Shown here piece by piece: positions 8,718 to 17,386 of a DNA stretch of 17,386 bases. The stretch comes from Spinellus fusiger (Eukaryota > Mucoromycota > Mucoromycetes > Mucorales > Phycomycetaceae). The first letter of the stretch is position 1. Every line of letters starts with the position of its first letter. The notes under the pieces were generated by a model. That model was given only the letters and a program-made list of their open reading frames with translations, did no database searches and was not told the origin of the DNA. Both the position numbers and the translations under genes were made by a program. The DNA lies in contig JALLLS010000172.1 of the NCBI GenBank assembly GCA_025094145.1, positions 1 to 17,386 on the forward strand, in the 5' to 3' direction.

Positions 8718-9726
8718 TGTTTTAGAAAACTCTTGATTGTTGAGAAGAGGAGTCTTTTAACACTGAAAAAAGTGCGTGCTTTATTTCTTTATTGCATTTC
8801 TTTTATGGGAAGCGGGCGACACGGAATGGCTCCGAATTATTACCGTTAAGCAGAAATAGATAGACAGATAGTGAGGAACGTTGACTAAGGGCTGTCCTTC
8901 AAATTTTTGCCTCATAGAATGTTAGAATGGGAATAGAGCAGTAGAACTCTTGTGCAAATGGTCATGCGTCTTTCTTGTAAGGAGTAGGATACTTTAATAG
9001 GTTATACGATCAGCAGCCTGCTACTGAATACAAAGTGCTCTTTTTCTTGCCTAGGATGGAGTATCTGCAGCCATGATTAAGCACAAACACTACGGTAGAC
9101 TGCTCAATGGTGATGACCATTCTTTTGTTGAAACTCTAATCTTGCTTTTCATTACTGTTCCCAGTGCTTATTTCAGAAATAAAAGAAGGGGGGGAGGGGG
9201 CAATTAGCAAGGCACTTTTTTTATTTTTTTATTTTTTTTACATTCCACCTTGTGTCCATGTGCCACCAGCGTGTCATTTTACCATGCTTTATTGGTACAT
9301 TTCGTGTTTTTCTTTCTCTTCAATAATTACTGAGAAATCACTTTTTAAGAAGGACCAATCCGGCTAATTGATTAGTTAATGGATAATGCGCAGTCACACT
9401 CACTTGGAATATTTGTTGAACTTATTAGAAGCTTGGTAATAAAAGGGAAAAGAGACTTATTTCTATTGTATAGAGCTCTTTTATTTCTAAATATGATTAA
9501 GCCAACACAGTATGTCAGATGGATATTGAGAATATTATTTTTTAGAGAATAGGACAAGAAAAAATATATAAGATGGTTGGGTATTTATTGCCTGTTTACG
9601 GCTGGATTAGAGTTGACTGTGATTGTGAGTGTGATTGTAATAAAGCCCACAGTTTAGAAAAGTATCATAAATATCCATAAATACATATCACTATTACATT
9701 TAAAGAGTCATGGAAAACCCAAAAAA
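8718..9726. other. Upstream region of the cargo gene; no other gene seen
   Basis: This is presumably the 5' UTR and promoter of the minus-strand gene plus filler DNA. No frame with recognisable motifs was found on either strand. A G-rich run (GGGGGGGAGGGGG, about 9188-9200) is followed by A-interrupted poly-T tracts at 9216-9240. A GTGATTGTGA-type short repeat lies near 9617-9640. Confidence 0.45.
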
Positions 9727-10241
9727 GTGAATGAGAGGGACCTAAGACACCTAGAAAAATATTACTAGAAGGGGTTCAGCTGCCTTATACAATCAACTGA
9801 AATTGGGAATGTTGAAGTTTGAGATGGATGTGTATAGAAACACCATTATCAGTTACTGCAATCAGTTAAGGTTCAGATCTTTTTCTGTAGGCCACAATCC
9901 AGCCTTGACTAAAAAATACAAGGAGAAATGGCTTTGTTGGGCAAATGTGCTGGATGTCATAATGTGGCCTATGCCAAATGGTGAAAAGAGATACATCAGA
10001 TTCGAGGCTTTGATTAATATCACACAAAAAGCCCTGACTTGAACTCAATTGAACATATCTGGTGTGCATTTGAAAAACAAATTGAAGAAGGGTGTCTATT
10101 ACCAATATTGAAATTTTGAAGGCTCTATTTGCAGAGGAGTGGGTGAGAGATGATGTTGAACTTGAATAACAATAAATTCAGAGTATGACAGATAGATGCC
10201 AGACAGTCATTGATACCAAAGGAGACCATACAAAATACTAA
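9727..10241 (+). pseudogene. Internally deleted, frame-broken Tc1-type transposase
   Basis: Fragments of a Tc1-like DDE transposase appear in order but in changing frames. NERDLRHLEK (about 9730-9759) is the start of the usual HTH region. DVYRNTIISYCNQLRFRSF and GHNPALTKKYKEKW (about 9828-9930) form the second HTH and linker. Then, after WLCWA, the frame jumps to AGCHNVAYAKW (about 9949), which in relatives follows the second catalytic Asp. So the first catalytic block and most of the core are deleted. SPDLNSIEHIWCAFEKQIEE (10033-10092) is the third block, where the final acidic residue falls in the IEHIW part. The tail FAEEWVRDD and CQTVIDTKGDHTKY end at TAA 10239-10241. At least six in-frame stops plus frame shifts make it inactive. 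It ends about 200 bp before the right terminal repeat, the place expected for the 3' end of a transposase in such an element. Confidence 0.8.
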
Positions 10242-10439
10242 CTGTATTATTATTATTATTATATTTTCTACAATTAAAGATGTTGATCTTTATTGTGTAA
10301 AAGTTTGAAGCTTCTATATCAGATGTAAGGTGTTTTTATTTAATGTTAAACATGGCCTAAATATTTCATCCTGATATTAATTTTCAAAAGTATTAAGTTC
10401 AATTGGGTGTGGCTGTATTAACACTTTCTTGAACAAGTG

Positions 10440-10895
10440 TGTTCAGTCAATGACCAAAATGTCAAGAAAAGCACACTAAAATACTACTGCTTCAGACTAA
10501 TGTACAGAGAAATAGATCTCTCGCATTTATTTGGAAAGCCCTCTTTATCAGTATAGAGTATAGGCTAACATTGAGCAAGGTCGCTTGAATTTTATATAGC
10601 ATAACCCTATTAACGTATGATAAATAGTAACTGATACTATTCAATGTTATTATTAAAGGCTATTTATTTATTTTTATTATTATTTGTATTATTATTTCTA
10701 TCTATTTCTATGAACTAATAAAAAGTTCAACCCTTCTGGTTTATCATTCCTTCTCCTCCCCAGTTATCTCTGGAGCCTCAGTTAATAAGCTCACAGAAAC
10801 TCACGATACAGGTAAAATATCTATATAAAAAAACATAATAATAAAGTGTGTTTTATTGTACCTTGTCATGCAAAAAGACGTTATAATGTCTAGTA
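10440..10895 (-). repeat. Right terminal inverted repeat
   Basis: This is the reverse complement of the left arm with a single mismatch (T at 10447). The outer end is CGTTATAATGTCTAGTA, followed by TA (10896-10897). On the plus strand it contains the exon-like stretch bounded by CTCCTCCCCAG and GTAAAATATC (about 10764-10811). The outer end lies about 395 bp upstream of the GPI1 start codon. Confidence 0.9.
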
Positions 10896-10897
10896 TA

Positions 10898-11292
10898 AGT
10901 TATAGTGAATTTTATACAACTCCCCATCAGTGTATTTATTGAGTTGTATCTGAATAATTTCCCAAATGAAAAATATAAAAAAAAGGACTTTGTACACTAT
11001 ACATATACCACCAGAACAAATGCCCTCTTTTCTTGATTCTATTCCATGGAGAAACAACACATCTTTAACGGCATTTCTTTATTCTCTATCATCAGCCCTG
11101 TGTTAATACATTTAGAGCTTAGCATTTACTTACTACTGCCTTAAAGAAGTGCCATTCTGTGACTGCATTATAGTCTTTGTACATACGAATTTCTATTTTT
11201 GTAAAAAGGTCAAGGCAAGTAAGTTCTATTCACTTGAAGCGAGCACCCATTGGTATAAAGAAGATCAGCATAAACCACAGCACTTATCTGTC
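10898..11292 (+). promoter_or_regulatory. GPI1 upstream region, with a possible 5' UTR intron
   Basis: This short flank between the right end of the long-TIR element and the GPI1 start codon must contain the basal promoter unless that lies inside the element. An ATTGGTATAAAG sequence (11250-11260) combines an inverted CCAAT and a TATAAA 34 nt before the ATG. A perfect GTAAGT donor at 11219 with a TCAG acceptor ending 11268 could form a 50-nt 5' UTR intron. If it is spliced, the in-frame upstream ATG at 11149 would no longer be in frame with GPI1. Assignment is by eye only. Confidence 0.35.
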
Positions 11293-14200
11293 ATGGGTGA
11301 TACGCTTAAACTGTTCTGGCCGTGGCATATTTTTATGCGTCAGCCTACAGCAGGGTTTCTTATTGGTTGGCATACTTCACCGAGTACTCTCTGTATTGCC
11401 ACAGTGATCGTAGATGCCGAGGTTTGTAATGTGCAGTTGTACTCATATTCATCTTTCTGTACATGTAGTTTCAAGACCTAAACACCATTTTATCAGAATT
11501 CTGTGCTGATGACTGCTATACTGATTTCCAACGTATTAGCAAAATGGGTGCAGTACAGCCAAAGATTCTAGGCCTCCTTGTCAATGCCCAACACAAGAAA
11601 AAGAACAAGGCGTCCTCTGGTAAGTTCCTTTTCTAATACTATTCAAGAAGTAGCATGGCAGATACTCCCATAAGAATACACCTACACTTTATACAGAATG
11701 ATCTATAGACACTTCACCACCCTTTTTTTTATTTTTTTATTTTTTAATTACTGTACATGTGTATATGTGTTATGTATATATGTGTATATGTATGTGTATT
11801 TCTATAAAACAGCGTCTACGAATAGACATAAAAATCAGGATCTGTGGATAACAGTAACGTTGGACGACACTCATGTACCTGTACCTCTGTAAATAAACAA
11901 TCATACTATCAACTATTTTACTGATACTATTTTCTTTTGGGGCGTGGGGTGGGTATTGATGGGTGTTTTCTTCTTCTTTTTTGCTTTAGAACAATCAATT
12001 GCAATGGACAGCAAGAACCTATACATTCTTATGAAATTATCTTTTATGATCAGCCAAATCCAAAGCGACTCCAGTTTCTTTCTCATGATCCACTCGAATT
12101 AGATATATCCACCAAAGAACTATCGGGTGCTCGATCAGAGGGATCTGCATCTTCAGGATCTGATCAACACTCAGCCATGACAGCCAGCCTACAGAAGATA
12201 CTTGCGTATAGCCACCGACTCACTGGCCAGTCTACAAAGATATCAGATGATCTAATACCAGTATTGACACAAGTAATCCTATTGCTTGAGTAGTATAAGA
12301 GCAGATACTAAGAAGCAAGTGTAATAACAGTGTCTTGTTATTACTGTCTAGATCAATGCTTCTTATTATCTTGAGAATGACATCCAGACATCTTGCAACA
12401 AAACAAAGAATCAACACAGAGTCTACAGAATACTAATGTGGATAAAAACAATAATAGCAGCACTTGTCTACAAATCAATACATCTATTGACATCTGGGAT
12501 GCTTAGTATCATGGGCTGTGGTGCCAATGAACTTGTATTGGTGCCATTTTTATTGTTATTTTTGACAGAGGCTACACTTTATGCTTTGAATTTAAGGCTT
12601 CCAAAAGGATTGTTAAATACAGTAGCCTTGAAGGATCTATCTGTGGCAGGTAAGGAAAAGGCTACATAAAGTACTAGGATAGGCAACGCCTAAACATCTT
12701 CTATCATGAATGAGTAGGTCAGCAAGTAGATCTCAGACTACAACAACTTCATTTCTGGCCTCACCAGTACATGATGATAAGGGATGAGAGCAACGCTAAT
12801 ACAGCAGAGAAAAGAGCTTATTATATAAGGTATATCTGTGGATAGCAAACAAAAAAATACAGGACTCATCTACTCATGAACCTATGCCAAATGATAGTTT
12901 TTATAACAGTATGTGGCTAGTAGCAAATGACATTATCATTGGCTTGGCTATCGGTTCTTTTTTGAGAAGCAATCACCATGTTGTGGCTAGCCTCCTCCAT
13001 CAAGTATTGAATGTAAATATATATAAAGTCATATTATATACGGCACAAAAAGAACGATGACTGGTAATACTGATATTTATCCTTGACTCTATTCTGTAGA
13101 AATACACTGTCGAGTCTCTACAGTCTATGATGTTATGGTTTCTGGAATCTCCTGCAGGTCTTAAGCTCAATCATGAACTTGGTAGTTTCTTAAGTGAATT
13201 GTTTCTATGGCTTATTCGCCTCTGGACGGGTAAGTCTAACATCAAGAATTGAACTTATACGTCTCAATATTTATATAGAATGTATGCAAATTATTGAACC
13301 CCATACACCACAGATTGTCTACATCATTGGTGTTTCTGGTGTATTTGGTGTTTCAATGATTATCTCACTCTCTTCTGATGTACTGGCATTTATGACCCTT
13401 CATGTATATTGTTTCTACATGGTGGCAGCTCGAATATTCAACTGGCAGCTACTTATTTTGTACTCACTGTTTAATCTTTTTCGAGGCAAGAAACGGAATC
13501 TACTGAGAAACCGAATTGATTCTTGCGACTATGATCTCGACCAACTCTTGCTCGGCACTTGCTTGTTTACTTTGCTGACATTTATCTTTCCAACTGTAAT
13601 TATTTATTATCTGACATTTGCTCTTGTAAGTTCATTATGAATGCAATACCATCTAATGGAATGCAGGGACGTATGGGTGTCATTTTCTTGCAGGCCATCA
13701 TGGAGACACTGTTGGCTTTTTTTAATCACTTTCCACTCTTTGCTATTATGTTGAGAATTAAAGATCCTGAAAGATTGCCAGGTAAAGTACCTGCTCTAAT
13801 ATATTCTTCAAGGAAAGGACTCTATTTATTCTTCATTTCTCTTTAGGTGGTCTCCAGTTTAGTGTCTTTGATAATACTAGGCTTCTAAAAAAGAGTCAAC
13901 CCCTCTATTCTATTTTAAAAAGATATACCCACTACTGCCAAAAAGCATGGAGAAGTATGAGGATATCTCGCCCCCGAACAGACCCTTCTACACGTGATTT
14001 TCGTTCATCTCATCATCCACTCTCTTTTGCACCAAAACCTCCCAACAGAACATTGTCCTTTTTGAAAAGCAATACTACTCTGCTACAGAACAGGTTAGAG
14101 AATCACCGTGGTACTTATTTGAGAATGAGGGTATGTTCCTTGATACATAGACAGCAGACAATCATAACCTATTCATTTGCCTGTTTTGCACAGAACATGC

Positions 14201-14561
14201 CCATTCCCTTTGGTGCCATCTTTTTTCAATACATGTTATTGTGGAAAAGACTAAGTGCCCATTACTTCTCAGCCTATGTGTTTAAATGTCTACTTTATGG
14301 CGAGCCCATCAAGCCCATCCCAAAACTACAGGTAAGGACTGGGCTTTTATGTTGAGTCAATAGTTCACAACCCTTTGACCCACCTTAACATTGTCTTATT
14401 TCTCTTTGCTGATAAAAGTATCCAATGCTACCTGACAGAAGGTAATTCATTGTTACCTATAAAGGTTCACAGTTGTCTCACGGGCTCACTACTATTCTTA
14501 TCTTAGGCCCTTTTTGAGAGGAGTGTGGCAGTCCTTGAAATCCAATCTGTGGCATACTTAA
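11293..14561 (+). CDS. GPI1: Gpi1/PIG-Q subunit of the GPI-GlcNAc transferase complex (14 exons, 742 residues)
   Basis: Gpi1 (PIG-Q) is a membrane subunit of GPI-GnT, the ER complex that transfers GlcNAc to phosphatidylinositol, the first step of GPI-anchor synthesis. Exons: 11293-11421, 11469-11619, 11813-11888, 11990-12272, 12352-12649, 12718-12829, 12898-13012, 13100-13229, 13279-13625, 13694-13781, 13847-14130, 14194-14331, 14419-14441, 14507-14561. All introns are GT..AG and every junction keeps phase, giving 2229 nt. Recognisable blocks are LFWPWHIF near the N-terminus, then DLRLQQLHFWPHQYMMIRD (from about residue 317), FYNSMWLVANDIIIG, QSMMLWFLESPAGLKLNHEL, GVSGVFGVSMIISL (from about 449), AARIFNWQLLILYSLFNLF, LLLGTCLFTLLTFIFPTV, AIFFQYMLLWKRLSAHYFSA and the C-terminal EPIKPIPKLQYPMLPDRRPF. 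Several hydrophobic helices lie in the centre. The start at 11293 was chosen because FWP follows at once, as usual in the family; an in-frame ATG at 11149 is an alternative. Exon 13 is a 23-nt microexon. Confidence 0.94.
14131..14193 (+). other. 63-nt stop-free intron 11 of GPI1
   Basis: GTATGT..TTTTGCACAG, length divisible by three and without in-frame stop, so retention would add 21 residues just before the conserved AIFFQY block. Comparison with the family pattern (N.P.P...AIFFQY follows the basic loop directly) favours removal. The added sequence contains several Cys and hydrophobic residues and looks unlike a conserved segment. Confidence 0.75.
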
Positions 14562-15124
14562 GATTTGATCATTATGTGTGCCTTTTATATATATATAAAT
14601 ATAAATATGAAATACTTCATTTTTTCTTTTCTTTTTTCTTCCATATAAGCATGGAGATTTCGGTCTATGGAATAAGAAGGTTTGTTTTCAAGACATTATC
14701 AAAGTATCGAATGTAGCGTGGTGTCCTTGCAGTGCATAAAACAAACCATAAATGATCACTTGTAAATGCATAAATAGATAAGACACAGACAGTGTGACTC
14801 ACATTGGACAGGTCATTCTGTCACATTTTATTTTAAATATGATGATAGATACATATATAGATAGTATAAATAGTATAAATAGCACAGATATAAACATATT
14901 TTTATTGCTGCTTCATGAACTTTAGTTCAACATATACAATACATTGGATAAATAAGTAGTAGAGAAAAGAAGAAAGAAAAGATAATTAAATACTAAGCTA
15001 TTTGACTCTTCTAGAAAGTCATACTATATCCAAGTAGTGCTAATATGTTAGCTGTATGTATTTGTCTATGCGTCTATGTGGATAGATAGAGAGAGAGAAG
15101 GAGAGCAAGAGAAAAGAGCCAAGT
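14562..15124. other. Convergent intergenic region between GPI1 and the transcription-factor gene
   Basis: This presumably holds the two 3' UTRs. It is very AT-rich, with repeated ATAGTATAAATAG and GATAGATA units near 14845-14885. A purine-rich GAGAGA patch at about 15085-15120 lies just beyond the stop of the minus-strand gene. No gene is seen. Confidence 0.55.
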
Positions 15125-16951
15125 TTAAAGTCTTTTTACAATCGACCTTGCTGACTTTTTCAAACTCGGAGCTAATTGAGGCTCTAGTCGAAATACAATT
15201 GTTCCAGGCACATGCAGTGAAGAACTGGTTTGCTGTTTGTATATTGCCATAGGATCAACAGGCCAATCAGTAGAAATGCCTATGATTTTGAACTGCTCCT
15301 CAATCTTCTCAGCATAATACCGGACCTTGAAGACATCATTGATGTAGGCCTGAGTGCCACGAAGAAGAGTCAAATTCATCTTGAGTTGGTCACATGCATA
15401 GCCTCTCAATTTGGCATTGACAGCACCACTTTCTTTGTACTGGTAGATACTTTTAGCAGTGTTGTGGATAGCAAAGAACATATGATGGTATGTACTCTGG
15501 TCGCACTCAACTTCCTTGAGATGCTGCAGAGCTAGTAACAGATTTAGATTCGTCTCAAGGCAGTCAATAAGAATATGATGTAGAGGGGGGCAGGAAGGTT
15601 GAAGAAATTGAAAAAGAATAATCAATCGCATTGCATTGTAGCACATGTGGAGATGAATATCAACGCCCGGACGAAAACTTGGTCTTGGTGAGATGGTATT
15701 GCTATTGGGTGACACTCTTATCTGGTGATGGTACCATGCCTTGACTTGTTGGGTAATGGAATCATACAGCACAGAGGGATAGATGCAGCCGCCCTCTGAA
15801 GAGTAGCAAAATAGATTCCTTGTGTTCATGGCCTGAATGTACATGCGCATATAGCGAGTAAGAATGGCAAATTGAAAAAGACTATAGCGACATTCATCCA
15901 TGTCTGATGCTCTTCGTACGACCTGTCGTTTTAATTCTTCAAAGTTCAACCATGGAGCATCATCAGGGAAGTAGCACTCACGATTCAATGTTAAACACAT
16001 CCATGCGTCTACATAGTACCACCGAAACCAGCACAAGACACTCAACTCATCCCTCTCCCTAAGCTTTGTCGTGTCCTTGGCCTGTTGTCGAAGTGCAATG
16101 GATGCGAGGGCTCCCCATGTGCGTTGTTGTTCGTCCAACCGAAGCAGATTAGAAGTGTAACTGAGACAAAAATAGTATTGGATAATAGTAGGGTGCATAG
16201 TGTCAAAGAAAAGGTCATCCATCTTCTTACGTGCCTGGGCATAGAATTGCATAGCAGCATCCTTAATGTATGACTTTCCAACATGATTGTCAATAAATGT
16301 GACAAGACTAATGGAGGCTACACAATAGACAATGGTGAGAGGTGCCGTATGCCAATTACGAATCAGGTCCAGACTGATAGGGGCAATCTTAAATCCAATA
16401 CAACACCAATGAGTGATTGCTCGGTGCATTAAAGTATCCAGCATCTGTGACGACTCCACACTGAGTTCTACAGACATTGGGATTTTGATTCTGCTGTTAA
16501 TAACTTTTTTGGGTTTCTTTTCTCGTGGAATCTCTATTATTTCACTTTTAAGTGTTTCATTAGATGGTTGCCATTTCTGTGGCCTATTTGTCTTGGCTTC
16601 ATCTGCTCCATTGGCATTGATGGCTATGTAGAGATCTGTGAATGTATTGAATTCGAGCTGGATACAATCTGTAGGCATCAATGTGTCTTTTTCATTGCTG
16701 TAGTTTTTGCCATTTAACCAGACAAGACTGTGAAGGCCAGGAAATATTTCTGAAGGATATTCATCATGGACACAACTGCCTAGATGTCTTGTTTTATTGT
16801 AGTGTTTCTGTTGCTGCTGCTGCTGCAATGAATGATTAGAAAGTGTATCGATTGATATTAAATGATTAAACAATAGCTGTTCAGTTGATATTTCATCATA
16901 GTAATTAGAGTTGGATTCAAGAGAGTTAGTGTCTGAAGAATAGCATTCCAT
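15125..16951 (-). CDS. Fungal-specific transcription-factor-domain protein without visible Zn2Cys6 cluster (608 residues)
   Basis: This is a single uninterrupted exon, ATG at 16951 and TAA at 15127-15125, with an in-frame stop shortly upstream of the ATG. Residues about 165-450 match the pattern of the fungal-specific transcription factor (middle homology) domain (Pfam Fungal_trans). They include a helical repeat with HPTIIQYYFCLSYTSNLL (about 253-270), WGALASIALRQQAKD, then SVLCWFRWYYVDAWMCLTL (304-322), which stands where the family has its RRRTWW..Y.LDR..S..LGRP block, and later HLHMCYNAMRLIILF (433-447). N-terminal features are an acidic Ser/Asn-rich start, a glutamine run (43-48) and a basic patch REKKPKKVINSRIK (143-156) that could be a nuclear signal. 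No C..C......C zinc cluster is present, so DNA binding is either indirect or encoded by an upstream exon I did not find. The gene converges on GPI1. A nuclear regulatory role is inferred from the family. Confidence 0.78.
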   Translation of the reverse strand: MECYSSDTNSLESNSNYYDEISTEQLLFNHLISIDTLSNHSLQQQQQQKHYNKTRHLGSCVHDEYPSEIFPGLHSLVWLNGKNYSNEKDTLMPTDCIQLEFNTFTDLYIAINANGADEAKTNRPQKWQPSNETLKSEIIEIPREKKPKKVINSRIKIPMSVELSVESSQMLDTLMHRAITHWCCIGFKIAPISLDLIRNWHTAPLTIVYCVASISLVTFIDNHVGKSYIKDAAMQFYAQARKKMDDLFFDTMHPTIIQYYFCLSYTSNLLRLDEQQRTWGALASIALRQQAKDTTKLRERDELSVLCWFRWYYVDAWMCLTLNRECYFPDDAPWLNFEELKRQVVRRASDMDECRYSLFQFAILTRYMRMYIQAMNTRNLFCYSSEGGCIYPSVLYDSITQQVKAWYHHQIRVSPNSNTISPRPSFRPGVDIHLHMCYNAMRLIILFQFLQPSCPPLHHILIDCLETNLNLLLALQHLKEVECDQSTYHHMFFAIHNTAKSIYQYKESGAVNAKLRGYACDQLKMNLTLLRGTQAYINDVFKVRYYAEKIEEQFKIIGISTDWPVDPMAIYKQQTSSSLHVPGTIVFRLEPQLAPSLKKSARSIVKRL

Positions 16952-17386
16952 AATAGTAGTATAAATGATATTACTTCAAAATGTTATTTGAGAGGAAATA
17001 AAAGTGTGTATTTATATAAATTGTAAATATAATTTTGGTACACATCTATAAATCTATAAATTAACGAATATGTGTAGATAATGTGTTGGGCATGCAAATA
17101 CGTAGGTGGATTTGACACTCAAGTAAGTATTGTCTATCCATGTTTACTTATGTTTATATTTGTCATCTTATGGAAGCTTATATAAATATAATTGTGTAAA
17201 AGTGTGATTTAGAACAGGGATTATTATCAAGTCTAAAATGACAGTTAAATAAAAACTCTAATTAGAAAGTTCGGTATACAAAACTGATAAACGTTGTTTC
17301 ACAAATGACAGATCTTCTCATTTCATCTTTTACTTCTCTACTTCTTTATTCTGATGACAGAAAAGTATTCTAAAGTACAGAAAGAA
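16952..17386 (-). promoter_or_regulatory. Upstream region of the transcription-factor-domain gene, with TATA-like box
   Basis: TTTATATAAA at 17011-17020 lies about 60 nt upstream of the ATG on the minus strand and could be a TATA box. The rest of the stretch to the window end is AT-rich and shows no reading frame with clustered cysteines on the minus strand and no other gene. Confidence 0.35.

Larger units (their letters stand above)
5416..10895. mobile_element. Long-TIR transposon-like element (about 5.5 kb) with TA target duplication, carrying a gene
   Basis: Two inverted copies, 5414-5871 and 10440-10897, match at 457 of 458 positions without any indel. The only mismatch is 5864 against 10447. 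Both arms stop matching at the same inner base (CTGAACA) and the same outer base. The outermost dinucleotide on each side is TA, so the simplest reading is a 5480-bp element with 456-bp terminal inverted repeats starting TACTAGACATT, inserted at TA. A TATA duplication with ends starting CTAGACATT fits equally well. TA target sites are typical of the Tc1/mariner superfamily. Inside are a three-exon gene (-), a zinc-knuckle ORF (-), an exon-like ORF (+) and a decayed Tc1-type transposase (+) ending about 200 bp before the right arm. The element lacks an intact transposase, so it would be non-autonomous. Two separate opposite insertions are less likely, because a single arm does not itself have inverted ends. 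Confidence 0.75.

Noticed and set aside
9188..9200. G-rich run as a G-quadruplex element
   Set aside because: There are only two uninterrupted G runs separated by one A, followed by poly-T. This is too little to claim a functional quadruplex.
9803..10042. 79-codon plus-strand frame as an intact small gene
   Set aside because: Its first half is the Tc1 HTH/linker and its second half is the wrong frame of the same relic, produced by the internal deletion.
15230..15535. 101-codon plus-strand frame, and others at 16085-16631
   Set aside because: They are antisense shadows of the 608-codon transcription-factor-domain gene.

Overview
The window looks like nuclear DNA of a filamentous fungus, most likely an early-diverging one (Mucoromycota, probably Mucorales). 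The reasons are AT-rich intergenic DNA, many short GT..AG introns (mostly 47-100 nt), a highly intron-rich GPI1/PIG-Q gene whose conserved core is easily recognised, a fungal transcription-factor middle-homology domain, and decayed Tc1/mariner-type transposons of a kind I associate with mucoralean genomes. The genus cannot be decided from the sequence alone.

Layout. Positions 1-531 hold the 3' end of a membrane transporter gene (+ strand, SLC49/FLVCR-like MFS). Positions 532-5413 are a gene-poor tract with two decayed transposon-derived genes: a mariner-type transposase relic (3416-3850, +) and a PD-(D/E)XK-like repeat-associated gene relic (4177-4870, -). Positions 5414-10897 are the most striking part. 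Two 458-bp segments in inverted orientation match at 457 of 458 positions by direct reading. They enclose about 4.6 kb and are bounded on both outer sides by the dinucleotide TA, so I read 5416-10895 as one transposon-like unit with 456-bp terminal inverted repeats and a TA target duplication. Inside it lie a three-exon gene on the minus strand for an unrecognised, probably disordered 440-residue protein (8717-7085), a small zinc-knuckle ORF (-), an exon-like ORF (+) and a badly decayed, internally deleted Tc1-type transposase (9727-10241, +) next to the right repeat.

Positions 11293-14561 carry a complete 14-exon gene for the Gpi1/PIG-Q subunit of the enzyme that starts GPI-anchor synthesis. 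It reconstructs in frame through all 13 introns to 742 residues. Its start codon lies only about 395 bp beyond the right end of the transposon-like unit. Converging on it is an intronless 608-codon gene (16951-15125, -) with a fungal-specific transcription-factor domain but no visible Zn2Cys6 zinc cluster.

The genes do not form a pathway. GPI1 is a conserved ER housekeeping gene, the transporter and the transcription factor are ordinary neighbours, and the middle of the window is a transposon graveyard containing one structurally fresh, long-TIR, gene-carrying element. That element is the best candidate for something undescribed. All exon boundaries were read by eye from splice signals and phase, and family assignments come from motif recognition without database searches.
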